Part shown: positions 7,402 through 14,258 of the stretch, piece after piece
Numbering within the stretch: the stretch's first letter is position 1
Layout: every line of letters begins with the position of its first letter
The notes under the pieces: model-generated
What the model was told of the DNA's origin: nothing
Seen by the model: the letters and a program-made list of their open reading frames with translations, nothing else
Databases searched by the model: none
Program-made: the position numbers and the translations under genes
Virus record (IMG/VR): IMGVR_UViG_3300009182_000328
Span: 1-23,415 of that record
Length of the DNA: 23,415 nucleotides
Strand: one strand, 5' to 3'
DNA from: a virus

Positions 7402-8118
7402 ATGAAAAATAAATCTGATTTGGTCAAAGAAATCATTAAGAAGTCTGATCTCAAACGTGGGTTTGGGTCAGACCCAAATGATCCTTGGTCGGCAAAAGCT
7501 AACATTGAAGAAAACATAACTTCAAGACGTTCTGATATCTTAAAACAGTTTTATAAAGCTATGGGTTACAATCCAAATTATGTTAGCAAAAACCAAAAGG
7601 TTGCTCAATCTAAAACTGGTAAATTCATCAAATGGAAAAGAGACCATGGAATTTTTGAAGAAGATGATATTCAAGAATCAAATGAAATATGTGAGCAATG
7701 TTTAAGTGATCCATGTATCTGTGATGATAGTCATGGATTTGTGGATGAAAGTGTTGGCGACCCACAAGCAGCAACACAATCACCTGCGGACGGAGCAAAT
7801 GGAGGTGAAGAATTGGCACCACCAAAAAGAACTGTTGGTAAAATTGTTAAAAGTGTTGTAAAGAAAAAGATGCAAGAAAATTTGTATGATTGGGAAAAAG
7901 ATGACAAATCTACACAACCATATGGAAAGAAACCATCAATAACAAAAATTGATGGAGAGAAAAACATTGGTGATGACAAACCAGATGCTAGATTAATACT
8001 TAAAGGTGGTAAAACATTGACCGGTCAAGGTCGTGATACTGTCGAAATTGATCCAATGATGAAAAATCGTGGCAAGGTGCCAGATTATAAAAATATGAGT
8101 AATGTCAATCAGAAATAA
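7402..8118 (+). CDS. Conserved phage protein with Cys-rich knuckle and DTVEIDPMM tail
   Basis: A 238-residue protein of unknown function. It lies in the same frame as the preceding gene, separated only by TAA AAA, and lacks a good ribosome site, so it may be the end of one ancestral polyprotein. Features: an N-terminal basic segment with GFGSDPNDPWSAKANI (20-35), a helical region with YNPNYVSKNQKVAQSKTGKF (56-75), a possible metal knuckle C97xxC100 and C105xC107, a flexible Gly/Ala stretch (118-140), and a C-terminal segment NLYDWEKDDKS...GRDTVEIDPMM that I recognise from other T4-like marine phages. IQE92 and MQE159 are possible prohead-protease sites. The next promoter follows at once. Confidence 0.55.
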   Translation: MKNKSDLVKEIIKKSDLKRGFGSDPNDPWSAKANIEENITSRRSDILKQFYKAMGYNPNYVSKNQKVAQSKTGKFIKWKRDHGIFEEDDIQESNEICEQCLSDPCICDDSHGFVDESVGDPQAATQSPADGANGGEELAPPKRTVGKIVKSVVKKKMQENLYDWEKDDKSTQPYGKKPSITKIDGEKNIGDDKPDARLILKGGKTLTGQGRDTVEIDPMMKNRGKVPDYKNMSNVNQK

Positions 8119-8125
8119 TAAGAAC

Positions 8126-8133
8126 AATAAATA
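8126..8133 (+). promoter_or_regulatory. Probable T4-type late promoter (AATAAATA)
   Basis: AATAAATA differs from the T4 late box only in its first base and lies in a 47-base gap, 32 bases before the start codon of a strongly initiated gene. Placement supports it more than sequence alone does. Confidence 0.55.
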
Positions 8134-8153
8134 GATAGAATACCTTTCTACCC

Positions 8154-8160
8154 AAGGAGA
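8154..8160 (+). promoter_or_regulatory. Strong Shine-Dalgarno (AAGGAGA)
   Basis: This near-perfect ribosome site sits about six bases before the ATG at 8166. It is one of the strongest in the window, suggesting high-level synthesis of the protein that follows. Confidence 0.75.
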
Positions 8161-8165
8161 AAAAA

Positions 8166-8795
8166 ATGGCATACGAATCATGGAATAATACTGATAGCGC
8201 AGGTCTTGGATTTGGACATCCAGAATGGCCTGCGACTCGTCAAACAAGAACAGTGGCACAACTAACTACAGCTAATTCAACTGCAGCAGGTGCAACAACA
8301 ATTAAATTTACATACACCGCAAATGTTGCAAACATTGGTGTTGCTGTTGGTCAATATGTAAACTATTTACCTTCACCAACATCTGATCCATCAGCAAACC
8401 TTTCATCAAATGGTTCTGTTGGTATGTTCTACTCTAACAATAAAGTCAGTTCCATTTCAGGCAATTTGGTAACTTTCACTGCAGCAACAACAGGTATTAT
8501 TCCAACATCATCAACTATCACATTTGATACTGCTATTTCTTATCCAGCAGGAAAAACAGTTGAAACAACTTACAATTCAGATGTGGTTCTTGTAACAGCA
8601 ACAAGACTAACTGCTGCAAATAATAAAATTGGTGGAAATCCAAGCATGGGTTGGGTTCACGTTAGAAAAAAGGTTAACGGGTTAACTGGTGAAGTTCGTT
8701 ACATCAGAGAAACATTAATTGCTTTAGCTAATCCAACATCTTCAAACACTGCCGGTGGTAATACCTCATGGGGTAGAGCGTTCGCTAATACCTAA
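8166..8795 (+). CDS. Putative abundant virion structural protein
   Basis: A 209-residue protein rich in Thr, Ser, Ala, Asn and Gly with alternating short hydrophobic segments (TIKFTYTANV, NLVTFTAAT, DVVLVTATRL), typical of beta-sheet virion proteins. It begins MAYESWNN and ends SWGRAFANT without any membrane, signal or catalytic motif. Its composition is unlike the Lys/His/Glu-rich neighbours. It has its own late promoter and a very strong ribosome site, so it is probably made in quantity; a capsid decoration, tail or fibre-associated protein would fit. I do not recognise the family, so the role is inferred from composition and expression signals only. Confidence 0.5.
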   Translation: MAYESWNNTDSAGLGFGHPEWPATRQTRTVAQLTTANSTAAGATTIKFTYTANVANIGVAVGQYVNYLPSPTSDPSANLSSNGSVGMFYSNNKVSSISGNLVTFTAATTGIIPTSSTITFDTAISYPAGKTVETTYNSDVVLVTATRLTAANNKIGGNPSMGWVHVRKKVNGLTGEVRYIRETLIALANPTSSNTAGGNTSWGRAFANT

Positions 8796-8810
8796 TAGTT
8801 TATTTTTATA

Positions 8811-9200
8811 ATGGGGTTTGATGATTTAAATGAAGATAACTTTGTGATGTATGCAGTTAAATGTTATACATCACCTAGTTGTTTAATGTCGGAGTTCGAA
8901 GGTGATCTTAAAAGAACGAAATATTTAAAAAGATTGTTTCGTAGATATAAGATCACCAAGAACGTTAAAGAGAGATTGATACTTAATCATATCATAATGC
9001 TCAATAACGTGTTTGGACCAGAAGCTACGTCAAGAATTTTGTTTTTTAGAATCGATGAAAAAGATTACGATTCACTAAAAACATTTTTACTTTATTTAAA
9101 TATATTACCTGAAGTTGTTAAGGGCATTAAGGGCAAAAACATAATAACAGATGTTATTCCAGTAGATATGAAGATTGCTGAAATACTAAGAAAAATATGA
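8811..9200 (+). CDS. Conserved small T4-like phage protein (unknown function)
   Basis: A 129-residue protein. NVKERLILNHIIMLNNVFGPEATSRILFF in the middle is strongly conserved, as I remember it, in marine T4-like myoviruses, where the family carries only a DUF name (possibly DUF7207). It is helical and mixed-charge, with a basic patch KRTKYLKRLFRRYK, and could bind nucleic acid or a partner protein. No good Shine-Dalgarno precedes the ATG at 8811, so expression is likely weaker than that of the gene before it. The stop overlaps the next start (ATGA). Confidence 0.6.
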   Translation: MGFDDLNEDNFVMYAVKCYTSPSCLMSEFEGDLKRTKYLKRLFRRYKITKNVKERLILNHIIMLNNVFGPEATSRILFFRIDEKDYDSLKTFLLYLNILPEVVKGIKGKNIITDVIPVDMKIAEILRKI

Positions 9201-9838
9201 AAACTTTTAAACAATTCACAGAGGCATGTTGGCCAGGTTACAGAAGAGTACCTGGTAAAAAAGCATACTCTAAAGGATCATGTGTAAAAGAAGATCATAT
9301 AGAAGAATTGGAAAATGGTCTCAAACATTTAGATGACCATGACTATGAATCAATCAATAAGTTAATGATGAAGATTTCTAAAAATCATGGCATGACAGGT
9401 AAAGAGTTGCATGATGATTTTAAATCCAAACATGGAAAAACTCCAGACGATTGGATTAATGAAGATTTAAGAAAATGGTTTAAACAAGACTGGGTTCGCA
9501 TGGACACAAAAGGTAACGTTAAAGGTCAATGCGCTAGAGAACCAGGTGAAGGTAAACCAAAATGTCTACCTAGAGCAAAAGCAAATGCAATAGGTCAAGA
9601 AGGCAGAGCAAAAGCTGCACAAAGAAAACGCCGTGAAGATCCAAATCCAGAACGCCATGGTTCACCAATAAATGTCAAGACAGAAAGTGCAGCTGCAGCT
9701 ATTGCGGCCGCTACAGCTATAGCAAAGAAAAAATCAGGTAATTATGATTCAGAAGGTTTTAGAAAAACACCATATAAAAATCCAAATCATCCTTCGAGAA
9801 AAAGCAATGCTGAAAGAGAAAGAGAACAGAACAAATGA
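9197..9838 (+). CDS. Modular basic phage protein with MKTF leader
   Basis: A 213-residue basic protein in three modules. Residues 1-10, MKTFKQFTEA, resemble the capsid-targeting leader of T4 internal proteins, but with Glu at position 9. Residues 11-32, CWPGYRRVPGKKAYSKGSCV, form a two-Cys knob. Residues 88-160 hold a recognisable module with LRKWFKQDWVRMDTKGNVKG and a CAREPGEGKPKCLP stretch followed by RKRREDPNPERHG, widely scattered among phage proteins; the paired Cys112/Cys123 suggest metal binding or a disulfide. An Ala-rich helix (165-176) and a basic tail follow. Function unknown. ATGA overlaps on both sides show co-translation with the neighbouring MKT-leader genes. Confidence 0.55.
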   Translation: MKTFKQFTEACWPGYRRVPGKKAYSKGSCVKEDHIEELENGLKHLDDHDYESINKLMMKISKNHGMTGKELHDDFKSKHGKTPDDWINEDLRKWFKQDWVRMDTKGNVKGQCAREPGEGKPKCLPRAKANAIGQEGRAKAAQRKRREDPNPERHGSPINVKTESAAAAIAAATAIAKKKSGNYDSEGFRKTPYKNPNHPSRKSNAEREREQNK

Positions 9839-10614
9839 AAACATTAAATCAATTCAGAACTGAAGTTCAAAGTTTAGAAGAAAAGAATGTGCCAACAAGT
9901 CCTGAAAAATGGGCTCGTGCTAAGGCTGCAGCTAAATCTAAATTTGCTGTTTATCCTTCTGCATATGCAAACGGCTGGGCTTCTAAGAAGTATAAAGCAA
10001 TGGGTGGTGGTTGGAAAAGCACTAACGAAGAAAAAGATCCAGAATATTCTGACCCATATATGGCAGTCAATCAACTAAAAACAATCATGCATAATGCAGA
10101 AGAAATGATTGAGTTGATTGGTGATAATACTGATTTGCCTGAATGGGTTGAATCAAAGATTACATTGGCTGAAGACTATGTGATGACTGTTGCCAACTAT
10201 ATGCGTAGTGAACTTAAAGAAGAACATAACCCTGATGTAATGTTTGATGTTTTAGAAGAATTAGTCATGGAAATTGCAGAAGTAAACAATATTGATCCTG
10301 AAGTGATTTGGGAAGACCTAGATGACGTTTCAGATGAAGAGTTGTTTGAGACTGCTGCATGGAGACGCAAAGAAGGTAAAGACCCTAAGGGTGGTCTAAA
10401 TCGTAAAGGTATCGCATCTTATCGCAGAGAGAATCCAGGTTCACATTTGTCTATGGCAGTAACAACAAAGCCATCAAAACTAAAACCAGGTTCTAAGGCA
10501 GCAAATCGCCGTAAATCATTCTGTGCTAGAATGGGCGGCATGCCAGGTCCAATGAAAAAACCAAATGGTGAACCATCACGTAAAGCACTAGCATTGAGAA
10601 AGTGGAACTGCTAA
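9835..10614 (+). CDS. Modular phage protein (DUF5872-like and DUF6321-like modules) with MKT leader
   Basis: A 259-residue protein of stacked modules. The leader MKTLNQFRTE has Glu10 in register with T4 internal proteins, followed by SLEEKN. Residues 18-61 (NVPTSPEKWARAKAAAKSKF, then YPSAYANGWASKKYK and GGGW) match what I know as DUF5872. Residues 71-125 are a helical module with DLPEWVESKITLAEDYV, common in marine phages. LKE129 ends it. An acidic linker (131-172) leads to residues 175-259, AWRRKEGKDPKGGLNRKG through KSFCARMGGMPG to the terminal LRKWNC, matching DUF6321. No function is known for these modules. DUF numbers are from memory and need checking; the module boundaries are visible. 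Confidence 0.6.
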   Translation: MKTLNQFRTEVQSLEEKNVPTSPEKWARAKAAAKSKFAVYPSAYANGWASKKYKAMGGGWKSTNEEKDPEYSDPYMAVNQLKTIMHNAEEMIELIGDNTDLPEWVESKITLAEDYVMTVANYMRSELKEEHNPDVMFDVLEELVMEIAEVNNIDPEVIWEDLDDVSDEELFETAAWRRKEGKDPKGGLNRKGIASYRRENPGSHLSMAVTTKPSKLKPGSKAANRRKSFCARMGGMPGPMKKPNGEPSRKALALRKWNC

Positions 10615-10976
10615 TGAAAACATTTAAAGATTTTGTAAAAGAAGATGCAAGTCCAATCACACACCATGTTGTACATATTAAAACTGGTGATATTGTAGGT
10701 AAATATACTAACTTAAAATCTGCTCAACGTGCAGCCGATAAAAAAGACTCATCTTATGGTGCAGTAGCGCATCGTGTAGTTTCATTGCCTATTAAAGAAG
10801 ATGGTATGGGTGCTGGTGCAGTATCCGCAGGATTACCAAACACAACTGGTGGTGGTCAAGTTGATGGCATGGGACAACCTCCAGGAAGCAAGTCTGGCGA
10901 ACCAGGTGTACATCTTCCTAGAAAGAAAAATAGTCCAGTGATGGGTTACACAAGCAGAAAACCACCTAAGATGTAA
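10614..10976 (+). CDS. Small modular phage protein with MKTF leader
   Basis: A 120-residue protein started at the ATG in a TAATG overlap, not the GTG at 10602. The leader MKTFKDFVKED has Glu10 in the T4 internal-protein register, followed by ASPI much as in the gene at 2660 (EEASPD). Residues 17-58 (HHVVHIKTGDIVGKYTNLKS, ending YGAVAHRVV) form a small alpha/beta module recurrent in phage proteins. The rest is a Gly/Pro-rich flexible tail ending RKPPKM. It is the last of the MKT-leader genes before the lysis cassette. Function unknown; packaging in the capsid is inferred from the leader. Confidence 0.5.
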   Translation: MKTFKDFVKEDASPITHHVVHIKTGDIVGKYTNLKSAQRAADKKDSSYGAVAHRVVSLPIKEDGMGAGAVSAGLPNTTGGGQVDGMGQPPGSKSGEPGVHLPRKKNSPVMGYTSRKPPKM

Positions 10977-10984
10977 GGTTGATT

Positions 10985-11386
10985 ATGTGGATATTACAAT
11001 GGTTACCTGATTGGTTTTTTTATATTGCTTTTTTTGGTGGACTAGCAGTATTTGCTGCGAGTTATTTTTTGCCATTGTATAAATCAATTGCACAATTAGT
11101 TTCTGTCATTGCAATAGTAGTATCTGCATATATGTGTGGCGGAATTGCAGACAACAAAGATTGGCAAGATAAAGCAAAAGAACTAGAAAATAAAGTTGCA
11201 TTAGCAGAAGCTAAATCTGCGACAGAGACAGTTAAGATAGTTAACAAAGTTGTTAAACAAAAAGAATTAATTACACAAAAAGGTGATGATATCATTCATT
11301 ACATAGACAAGGAAGTTGTCAAGTATGATAACACATGTGTATTACCAAAAGAATTTATAGAAGCAATTAATAAGGCTACAGAATGA
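10985..11386 (+). CDS. Putative inner-membrane spanin (Rz-like)
   Basis: A 133-residue protein starting at ATG 10985; a TTG at 10979 is in frame but less likely. Two hydrophobic segments (about residues 10-28 and 35-54) are followed by a charged coiled coil (57-110) and a short tail with CVLPKEFIEAINKA. A membrane anchor plus periplasmic coiled coil, immediately followed by a lipoprotein gene and an endolysin, is the layout of the i-spanin/o-spanin pair that fuses inner and outer membranes at lysis. Two anchors instead of the usual one is unusual and would put the N-terminus outside if the coiled coil is periplasmic. A holin role is a less likely alternative. Confidence 0.6.
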   Translation: MWILQWLPDWFFYIAFFGGLAVFAASYFLPLYKSIAQLVSVIAIVVSAYMCGGIADNKDWQDKAKELENKVALAEAKSATETVKIVNKVVKQKELITQKGDDIIHYIDKEVVKYDNTCVLPKEFIEAINKATE

Positions 11387-11643
11387 TTAAATATGCATTA
11401 GTTTTATTGTTGTTAACTGGTTGCTCAACAGTAGTTCCTGTCAAATCTAAATTTCCAGAAGCACCAGAAATTTTGTTGGAAAAATGTTCAACTTTAAAAA
11501 AAGTAAACGATGATGATAAATTGAGTGATTTATCTAAAGTCATTGTTACCAATTATACCAACTATCATATTTGTTCTACAAAGAATGATGGATGGATTGA
11601 ATGGTACAACACACAAAAGAAAATATATGAGGGGGTTAAATGA
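11383..11643 (+). CDS. Putative outer-membrane spanin lipoprotein (Rz1-like)
   Basis: An 86-residue protein with a short signal peptide, MIKYALVLLLLTGC, whose LLTGC is a lipobox with lipidated Cys14. The mature 73 residues contain two further Cys (35 and about 63) and are periplasmic. It overlaps the i-spanin-like gene and the endolysin gene by ATGA, giving one translationally coupled lysis unit. In spanin pairs the o-spanin is held in the outer membrane and binds the coiled coil of the inner partner. Sequence identity with named Rz1 proteins is not expected; the call rests on lipobox, size and position. Confidence 0.65.
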   Translation: MIKYALVLLLLTGCSTVVPVKSKFPEAPEILLEKCSTLKKVNDDDKLSDLSKVIVTNYTNYHICSTKNDGWIEWYNTQKKIYEGVK

Positions 11644-12251
11644 TTACATTAGAACAATTAAAATCCGCAATTGGTAACAATCCATATGCAGAACAATGGT
11701 TAGAAGCACTGAATAAACTTTTACCAGATTATGAGATTACTACACCACAACGTATTGCTGCATTTATGGCAGAATGTGCCCATGAGTCTGCTAACTTTAC
11801 CGCAATTCAAGAGAACTTAAATTACAGAGCAGAGTCATTACGCAAAACTTGGCCATCACACTTTGAAACAGATGCCATCGCTGCACAATATGCACACAAC
11901 CAAGAAGCAATTGCAAATCGTGCATATGCTGGTCGTATGGGTAACGGTGATGAAGCATCTGGTGATGGTTGGAAATTCTGTGGTCGTGGCCTAATTCAAT
12001 TGACAGGAAAAGAAAACTATCAATTCTTTGCAGACTCTGTTGGAATTAGCATAGACGATGTTCCTGCGTACTTGGCAACATTTGAAGGTGCAGTACAGTC
12101 TGCATGTTACTTTTGGGAATCCAGTAATTTAAACGCACTTGCTGATGGTGGTGCAATCGATCACATCTCAAGAATTATTAATGGTGGTAATCTTGGTCTA
12201 AAAGAACGCCATGAAAATTATGTTAAATTTTTAAATGTGTTTAGTGGATAA
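11640..12251 (+). CDS. Endolysin, glycoside hydrolase family 19
   Basis: A 203-residue single-domain enzyme that cuts peptidoglycan (GH19 chitinase/lysozyme fold). AAFMAECAHESANF (residues 40-53) carries the catalytic Glu49 in the HES motif; QENLNYRAE (57-65) supplies the likely second acid. The signature of phage GH19 lysins follows: YAGRMGNGDEASGDGWKFCG (96-115) and RGLIQLTGKENY. ISRIINGGNLGLKERHENY near the C-terminus is the usual closing helix. No signal peptide is present, so it needs a holin to reach the cell wall; a holin gene follows directly (TAATG overlap). Confidence 0.92.
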   Translation: MITLEQLKSAIGNNPYAEQWLEALNKLLPDYEITTPQRIAAFMAECAHESANFTAIQENLNYRAESLRKTWPSHFETDAIAAQYAHNQEAIANRAYAGRMGNGDEASGDGWKFCGRGLIQLTGKENYQFFADSVGISIDDVPAYLATFEGAVQSACYFWESSNLNALADGGAIDHISRIINGGNLGLKERHENYVKFLNVFSG

Positions 12252-12694
12252 TGCCAGAACAAACAACACCTTCAAACAATGAAGATTGGATGCAAAAGAA
12301 ATGGCGTCCAGCTATGGGTTGGATGTACATGGTTATATGTACACTTGACATGGGTGTTTTTCCTATTCTTTGGAGTATATTACAAGTATTAACACATCAA
12401 CCAGTTACACAATGGCAACCACTAACACTCCAGGGTGCGGGTTTGTTTCATTTAGCAATGGGTGCGGTTCTTGGTATTGCTGCATGGGGTAGAACACAAG
12501 AGAAAGTTGCCGGTGCGGCAAGTAATTCGCCACCACCAATTATACCAAATGCTCCCTTGACAACACCTTCAACACCAGTATACACTGGCGGTGTTCCGTC
12601 TGCAAGTAATGGACCAGTAACACCAAATCCTATAAATAATTCAACATTAACTAAATCTGCGGGCCCAAGTTTTGGACCTCCGCCTGCTCTGTGA
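12251..12694 (+). CDS. Putative holin
   Basis: A 147-residue membrane protein. The N-terminus carries WRPAMGWMYMVICTLDMGVFPILWSILQ (residues 18-45, first membrane segment) and LTLQGAGLFHLAMGAVLGIAAWGRTQEK (58-85, second segment), resembling the 3-TM holin family seen in gene-transfer agents and marine phages. Residues 88-147 are a Pro/Ser/Thr/Asn-rich tail, presumably cytoplasmic. Position straight after the endolysin supports the call. The coding DNA of the tail contains a perfect late-promoter box (12631-12638) serving the genes downstream. Confidence 0.7.
   Translation: MPEQTTPSNNEDWMQKKWRPAMGWMYMVICTLDMGVFPILWSILQVLTHQPVTQWQPLTLQGAGLFHLAMGAVLGIAAWGRTQEKVAGAASNSPPPIIPNAPLTTPSTPVYTGGVPSASNGPVTPNPINNSTLTKSAGPSFGPPPAL
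12631..12638 (+). promoter_or_regulatory. T4-type late promoter (TATAAATA) inside the holin gene
   Basis: A perfect TATAAATA within the low-complexity tail of the holin gene (codons for Pro-Ile-Asn-Asn), 65 bases before the ATG of the small secreted protein. Being inside a coding region weakens the case, but distance and neighbour fit. Confidence 0.5.
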
Positions 12695-12703
12695 GGAACT
12701 AAA

Positions 12704-12883
12704 ATGAAAAAAGCACTATTAGTATTGATTACTCTTTCTTTTATGTCTATCGCTCATGCAGAGAGTAAAAAAGTTTGCCATGATTTTGTAGAAAATAATA
12801 AAAAAGTTCAACGTTGTAAAGTCATTAAGACACACAAAAAAGTTGACGGTACAAAAATACCAAGTAAAAAGGTATCAAAATAA
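12704..12883 (+). CDS. Small secreted basic protein (signal peptide)
   Basis: A 59-residue gene with a clear GAGGA ribosome site (12692-12697 region) seven bases before the ATG. The first 19 residues are a classic signal peptide ending AHA, for cleavage before Glu20. The mature 40-residue peptide is Lys-rich and has two Cys (25 and 38) that could form a disulfide in the periplasm. It sits within the lysis cassette, between the holin and the XhlA-like gene, and may tune lysis or act on the host envelope, for example in superinfection exclusion. No family recognised. Confidence 0.65.
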   Translation: MKKALLVLITLSFMSIAHAESKKVCHDFVENNKKVQRCKVIKTHKKVDGTKIPSKKVSK

Positions 12884-12884
12884 A

Positions 12885-13190
12885 ATGGCAACTGAATTAG
12901 AAAGAATTAGTATAGTTGAAGTTAAAGTTGAGAATCTTAATGAAAAGATGGATGATCTCAAAGAAAATGTCAAAGACATGCATGATTGTCTTGACAGAAC
13001 AAGAGATGAGATTACAGATCAACTAAAAACAATGCAAAAATCTTCATCTACTGCATCACAAGAAATAACTCAAAAAATTATAGCATTGGAAAAAATGAGA
13101 GACAAGTGGACTTGGATAATTGCCGGTGGTGTTGCAAGTGTAGGAATACTTACAGGCCACGGAGAAAAATTCCTAAAGTTTATCCTATAA
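12885..13190 (+). CDS. XhlA-like coiled-coil membrane protein (possible second holin or holin regulator)
   Basis: A 101-residue protein beginning at ATG 12885, just after the previous stop; an upstream in-frame start at 12843 would overlap the secreted-protein gene and is rejected. Residues 4-70 form an amphipathic coiled coil (LERISIVEVKVENLNEKMDD), then KWTWIIAGGVASVGIL (74-89) is a single membrane segment with a short basic tail. This is the plan of XhlA-type haemolysin/holin accessory proteins (PF10779). It ends the lysis cassette. A role as antiholin or in membrane anchoring cannot be separated from sequence. Confidence 0.6.
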   Translation: MATELERISIVEVKVENLNEKMDDLKENVKDMHDCLDRTRDEITDQLKTMQKSSSTASQEITQKIIALEKMRDKWTWIIAGGVASVGILTGHGEKFLKFIL

Positions 13191-13197
13191 TTGTCGC

Positions 13198-13226
13198 TTG
13201 ACAAGTTGTGAAAGTTATGTTACAAT
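13198..13226 (+). promoter_or_regulatory. Consensus sigma70-type promoter for the primase operon
   Basis: TTGACA (13198-13203) and TACAAT (13221-13226) are separated by exactly 17 bases in a gap between genes; transcription should begin near 13233. It precedes primase and about a dozen nucleotide-metabolism genes, as expected for an early promoter read by host RNA polymerase. Confidence 0.8.
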
Positions 13227-13236
13227 TACACAACTT
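13203..13236 (+). repeat. Inverted repeat straddling the primase promoter start
   Basis: AAGTTGTG (13203-13210) pairs perfectly with CACAACTT (13229-13236) around an 18-base loop holding the -10 box. The left arm would be transcribed only in read-through RNA. Confidence 0.6.
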
Positions 13237-13256
13237 ATAACTCATTGGTTTTTGTT

Positions 13257-14258
13257 ATGTCTATTTTCATTGATAGAAAATTCTTGCTCCAACTTTCGCC
13301 AAAATTGCGTCTTTTCTCTAAGAAGAAAGATGACTTATACAATTTTCGGTGTCCTCTTTGCGGAGACTCGCAAAAAAATAAAACAAAATGCCGTGGTTAT
13401 GTTTACCGCAAAAAGAATGACTACTTCTATATGTGTCATAACTGTGGTGCATCCACCTCGTTCTTTAACTTCTTAAAGCAAGTTGATCCATCTCTAGTTG
13501 AAGAATACCAACTAGAACGATATAAGAATTCTGCAAATACAAACTCACCTGAACCCACATTCTCGGAATTAAAAGTAAAACCTGTTTTCAAAAAGAAAGT
13601 TGATTTACCATCAATTGATTCTTTACCAGATGGTCACTTTGCAAAAGATTATGTAATTGGTCGTAAGATTCCTGAATCATTTTATTCATCATTATATTAT
13701 GCAGAAGATTACAAAGCATTTGTTGATTCTTTTGGTGTTGAAAAAGATATTATGCAAGGTGACAAACGTCTTGTTATTCCTTTCTATGATAAAGAAGGAA
13801 ACATAACCGGTTTTCAAGGCCGAGCACTTGGTGAATCAAAGATACGTTATATCACAATTAAATTGGCTGATGATGTTCCGCGTATCTATGGTCTTGATCG
13901 TGTTGATGAAACAAAAAAAATCTTTGTGTTTGAAGGTCCAATCGATTCTATGTTTATTGAGAATTCGGTTGCAGTTGCCAGTTCGGCACTTGAATCGGCA
14001 GTTGAATATCTAGATAAATCCAAGATTGTTTTAGTATTTGATAATGAACCACGAAACAAAGAAATTATGAAATTGATGGAACATGCAATCGATAATCATT
14101 TCAATGTTGTTGTGTGGCCAGAAATGATTAAGGAAAAAGATGTTAATGATATGATTCTAGAAGGATTTGACAACGAAGAATTATATGATATAATGAACAA
14201 ACACACTTATGTTAACCTCCGTGCTAAAATGGAATTTGTGAATTGGAAAAAAGTATGA
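13257..14258 (+). CDS. 61: DNA primase, T4 gp61-like
   Basis: A 333-residue primase that makes RNA primers for lagging-strand synthesis with the gp41-type helicase. I use ATG 13257; the upstream TTG at 13245 is in frame but less likely. The N-terminal zinc-binding domain has FRCPLCGDSQKN (Cys32, Cys35) and CHNCGAST (Cys60, Cys63), as in T4 gp61 (FRCPVCGDS, CxNC). The Toprim-like catalytic core has KRLVIPFYDKEGNITGFQGR, KIFVFEGPIDSMFIEN and LVFDNEPRNKEI, with the EGPID Glu and DNEP Asp as metal ligands. There is no classical ribosome site, and initiation may be weak. It is first in an operon from the promoter at 13198. Confidence 0.9.
   Translation: MSIFIDRKFLLQLSPKLRLFSKKKDDLYNFRCPLCGDSQKNKTKCRGYVYRKKNDYFYMCHNCGASTSFFNFLKQVDPSLVEEYQLERYKNSANTNSPEPTFSELKVKPVFKKKVDLPSIDSLPDGHFAKDYVIGRKIPESFYSSLYYAEDYKAFVDSFGVEKDIMQGDKRLVIPFYDKEGNITGFQGRALGESKIRYITIKLADDVPRIYGLDRVDETKKIFVFEGPIDSMFIENSVAVASSALESAVEYLDKSKIVLVFDNEPRNKEIMKLMEHAIDNHFNVVVWPEMIKEKDVNDMILEGFDNEELYDIMNKHTYVNLRAKMEFVNWKKV

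Noticed and set aside
7462-7478. Perfect 17-base palindrome TTTGGGTC-A-GACCCAAA inside the 7402 gene
   Set aside because: It encodes a plain GSDP stretch within a coding region; with a one-base loop it makes a poor RNA hairpin and nothing else suggests a binding site.
12556-12585. TTGACA within the holin gene and other intragenic TTGACA copies (for example near 3640, 15542 and 16716)
   Set aside because: None has a -10-like hexamer at the right spacing.
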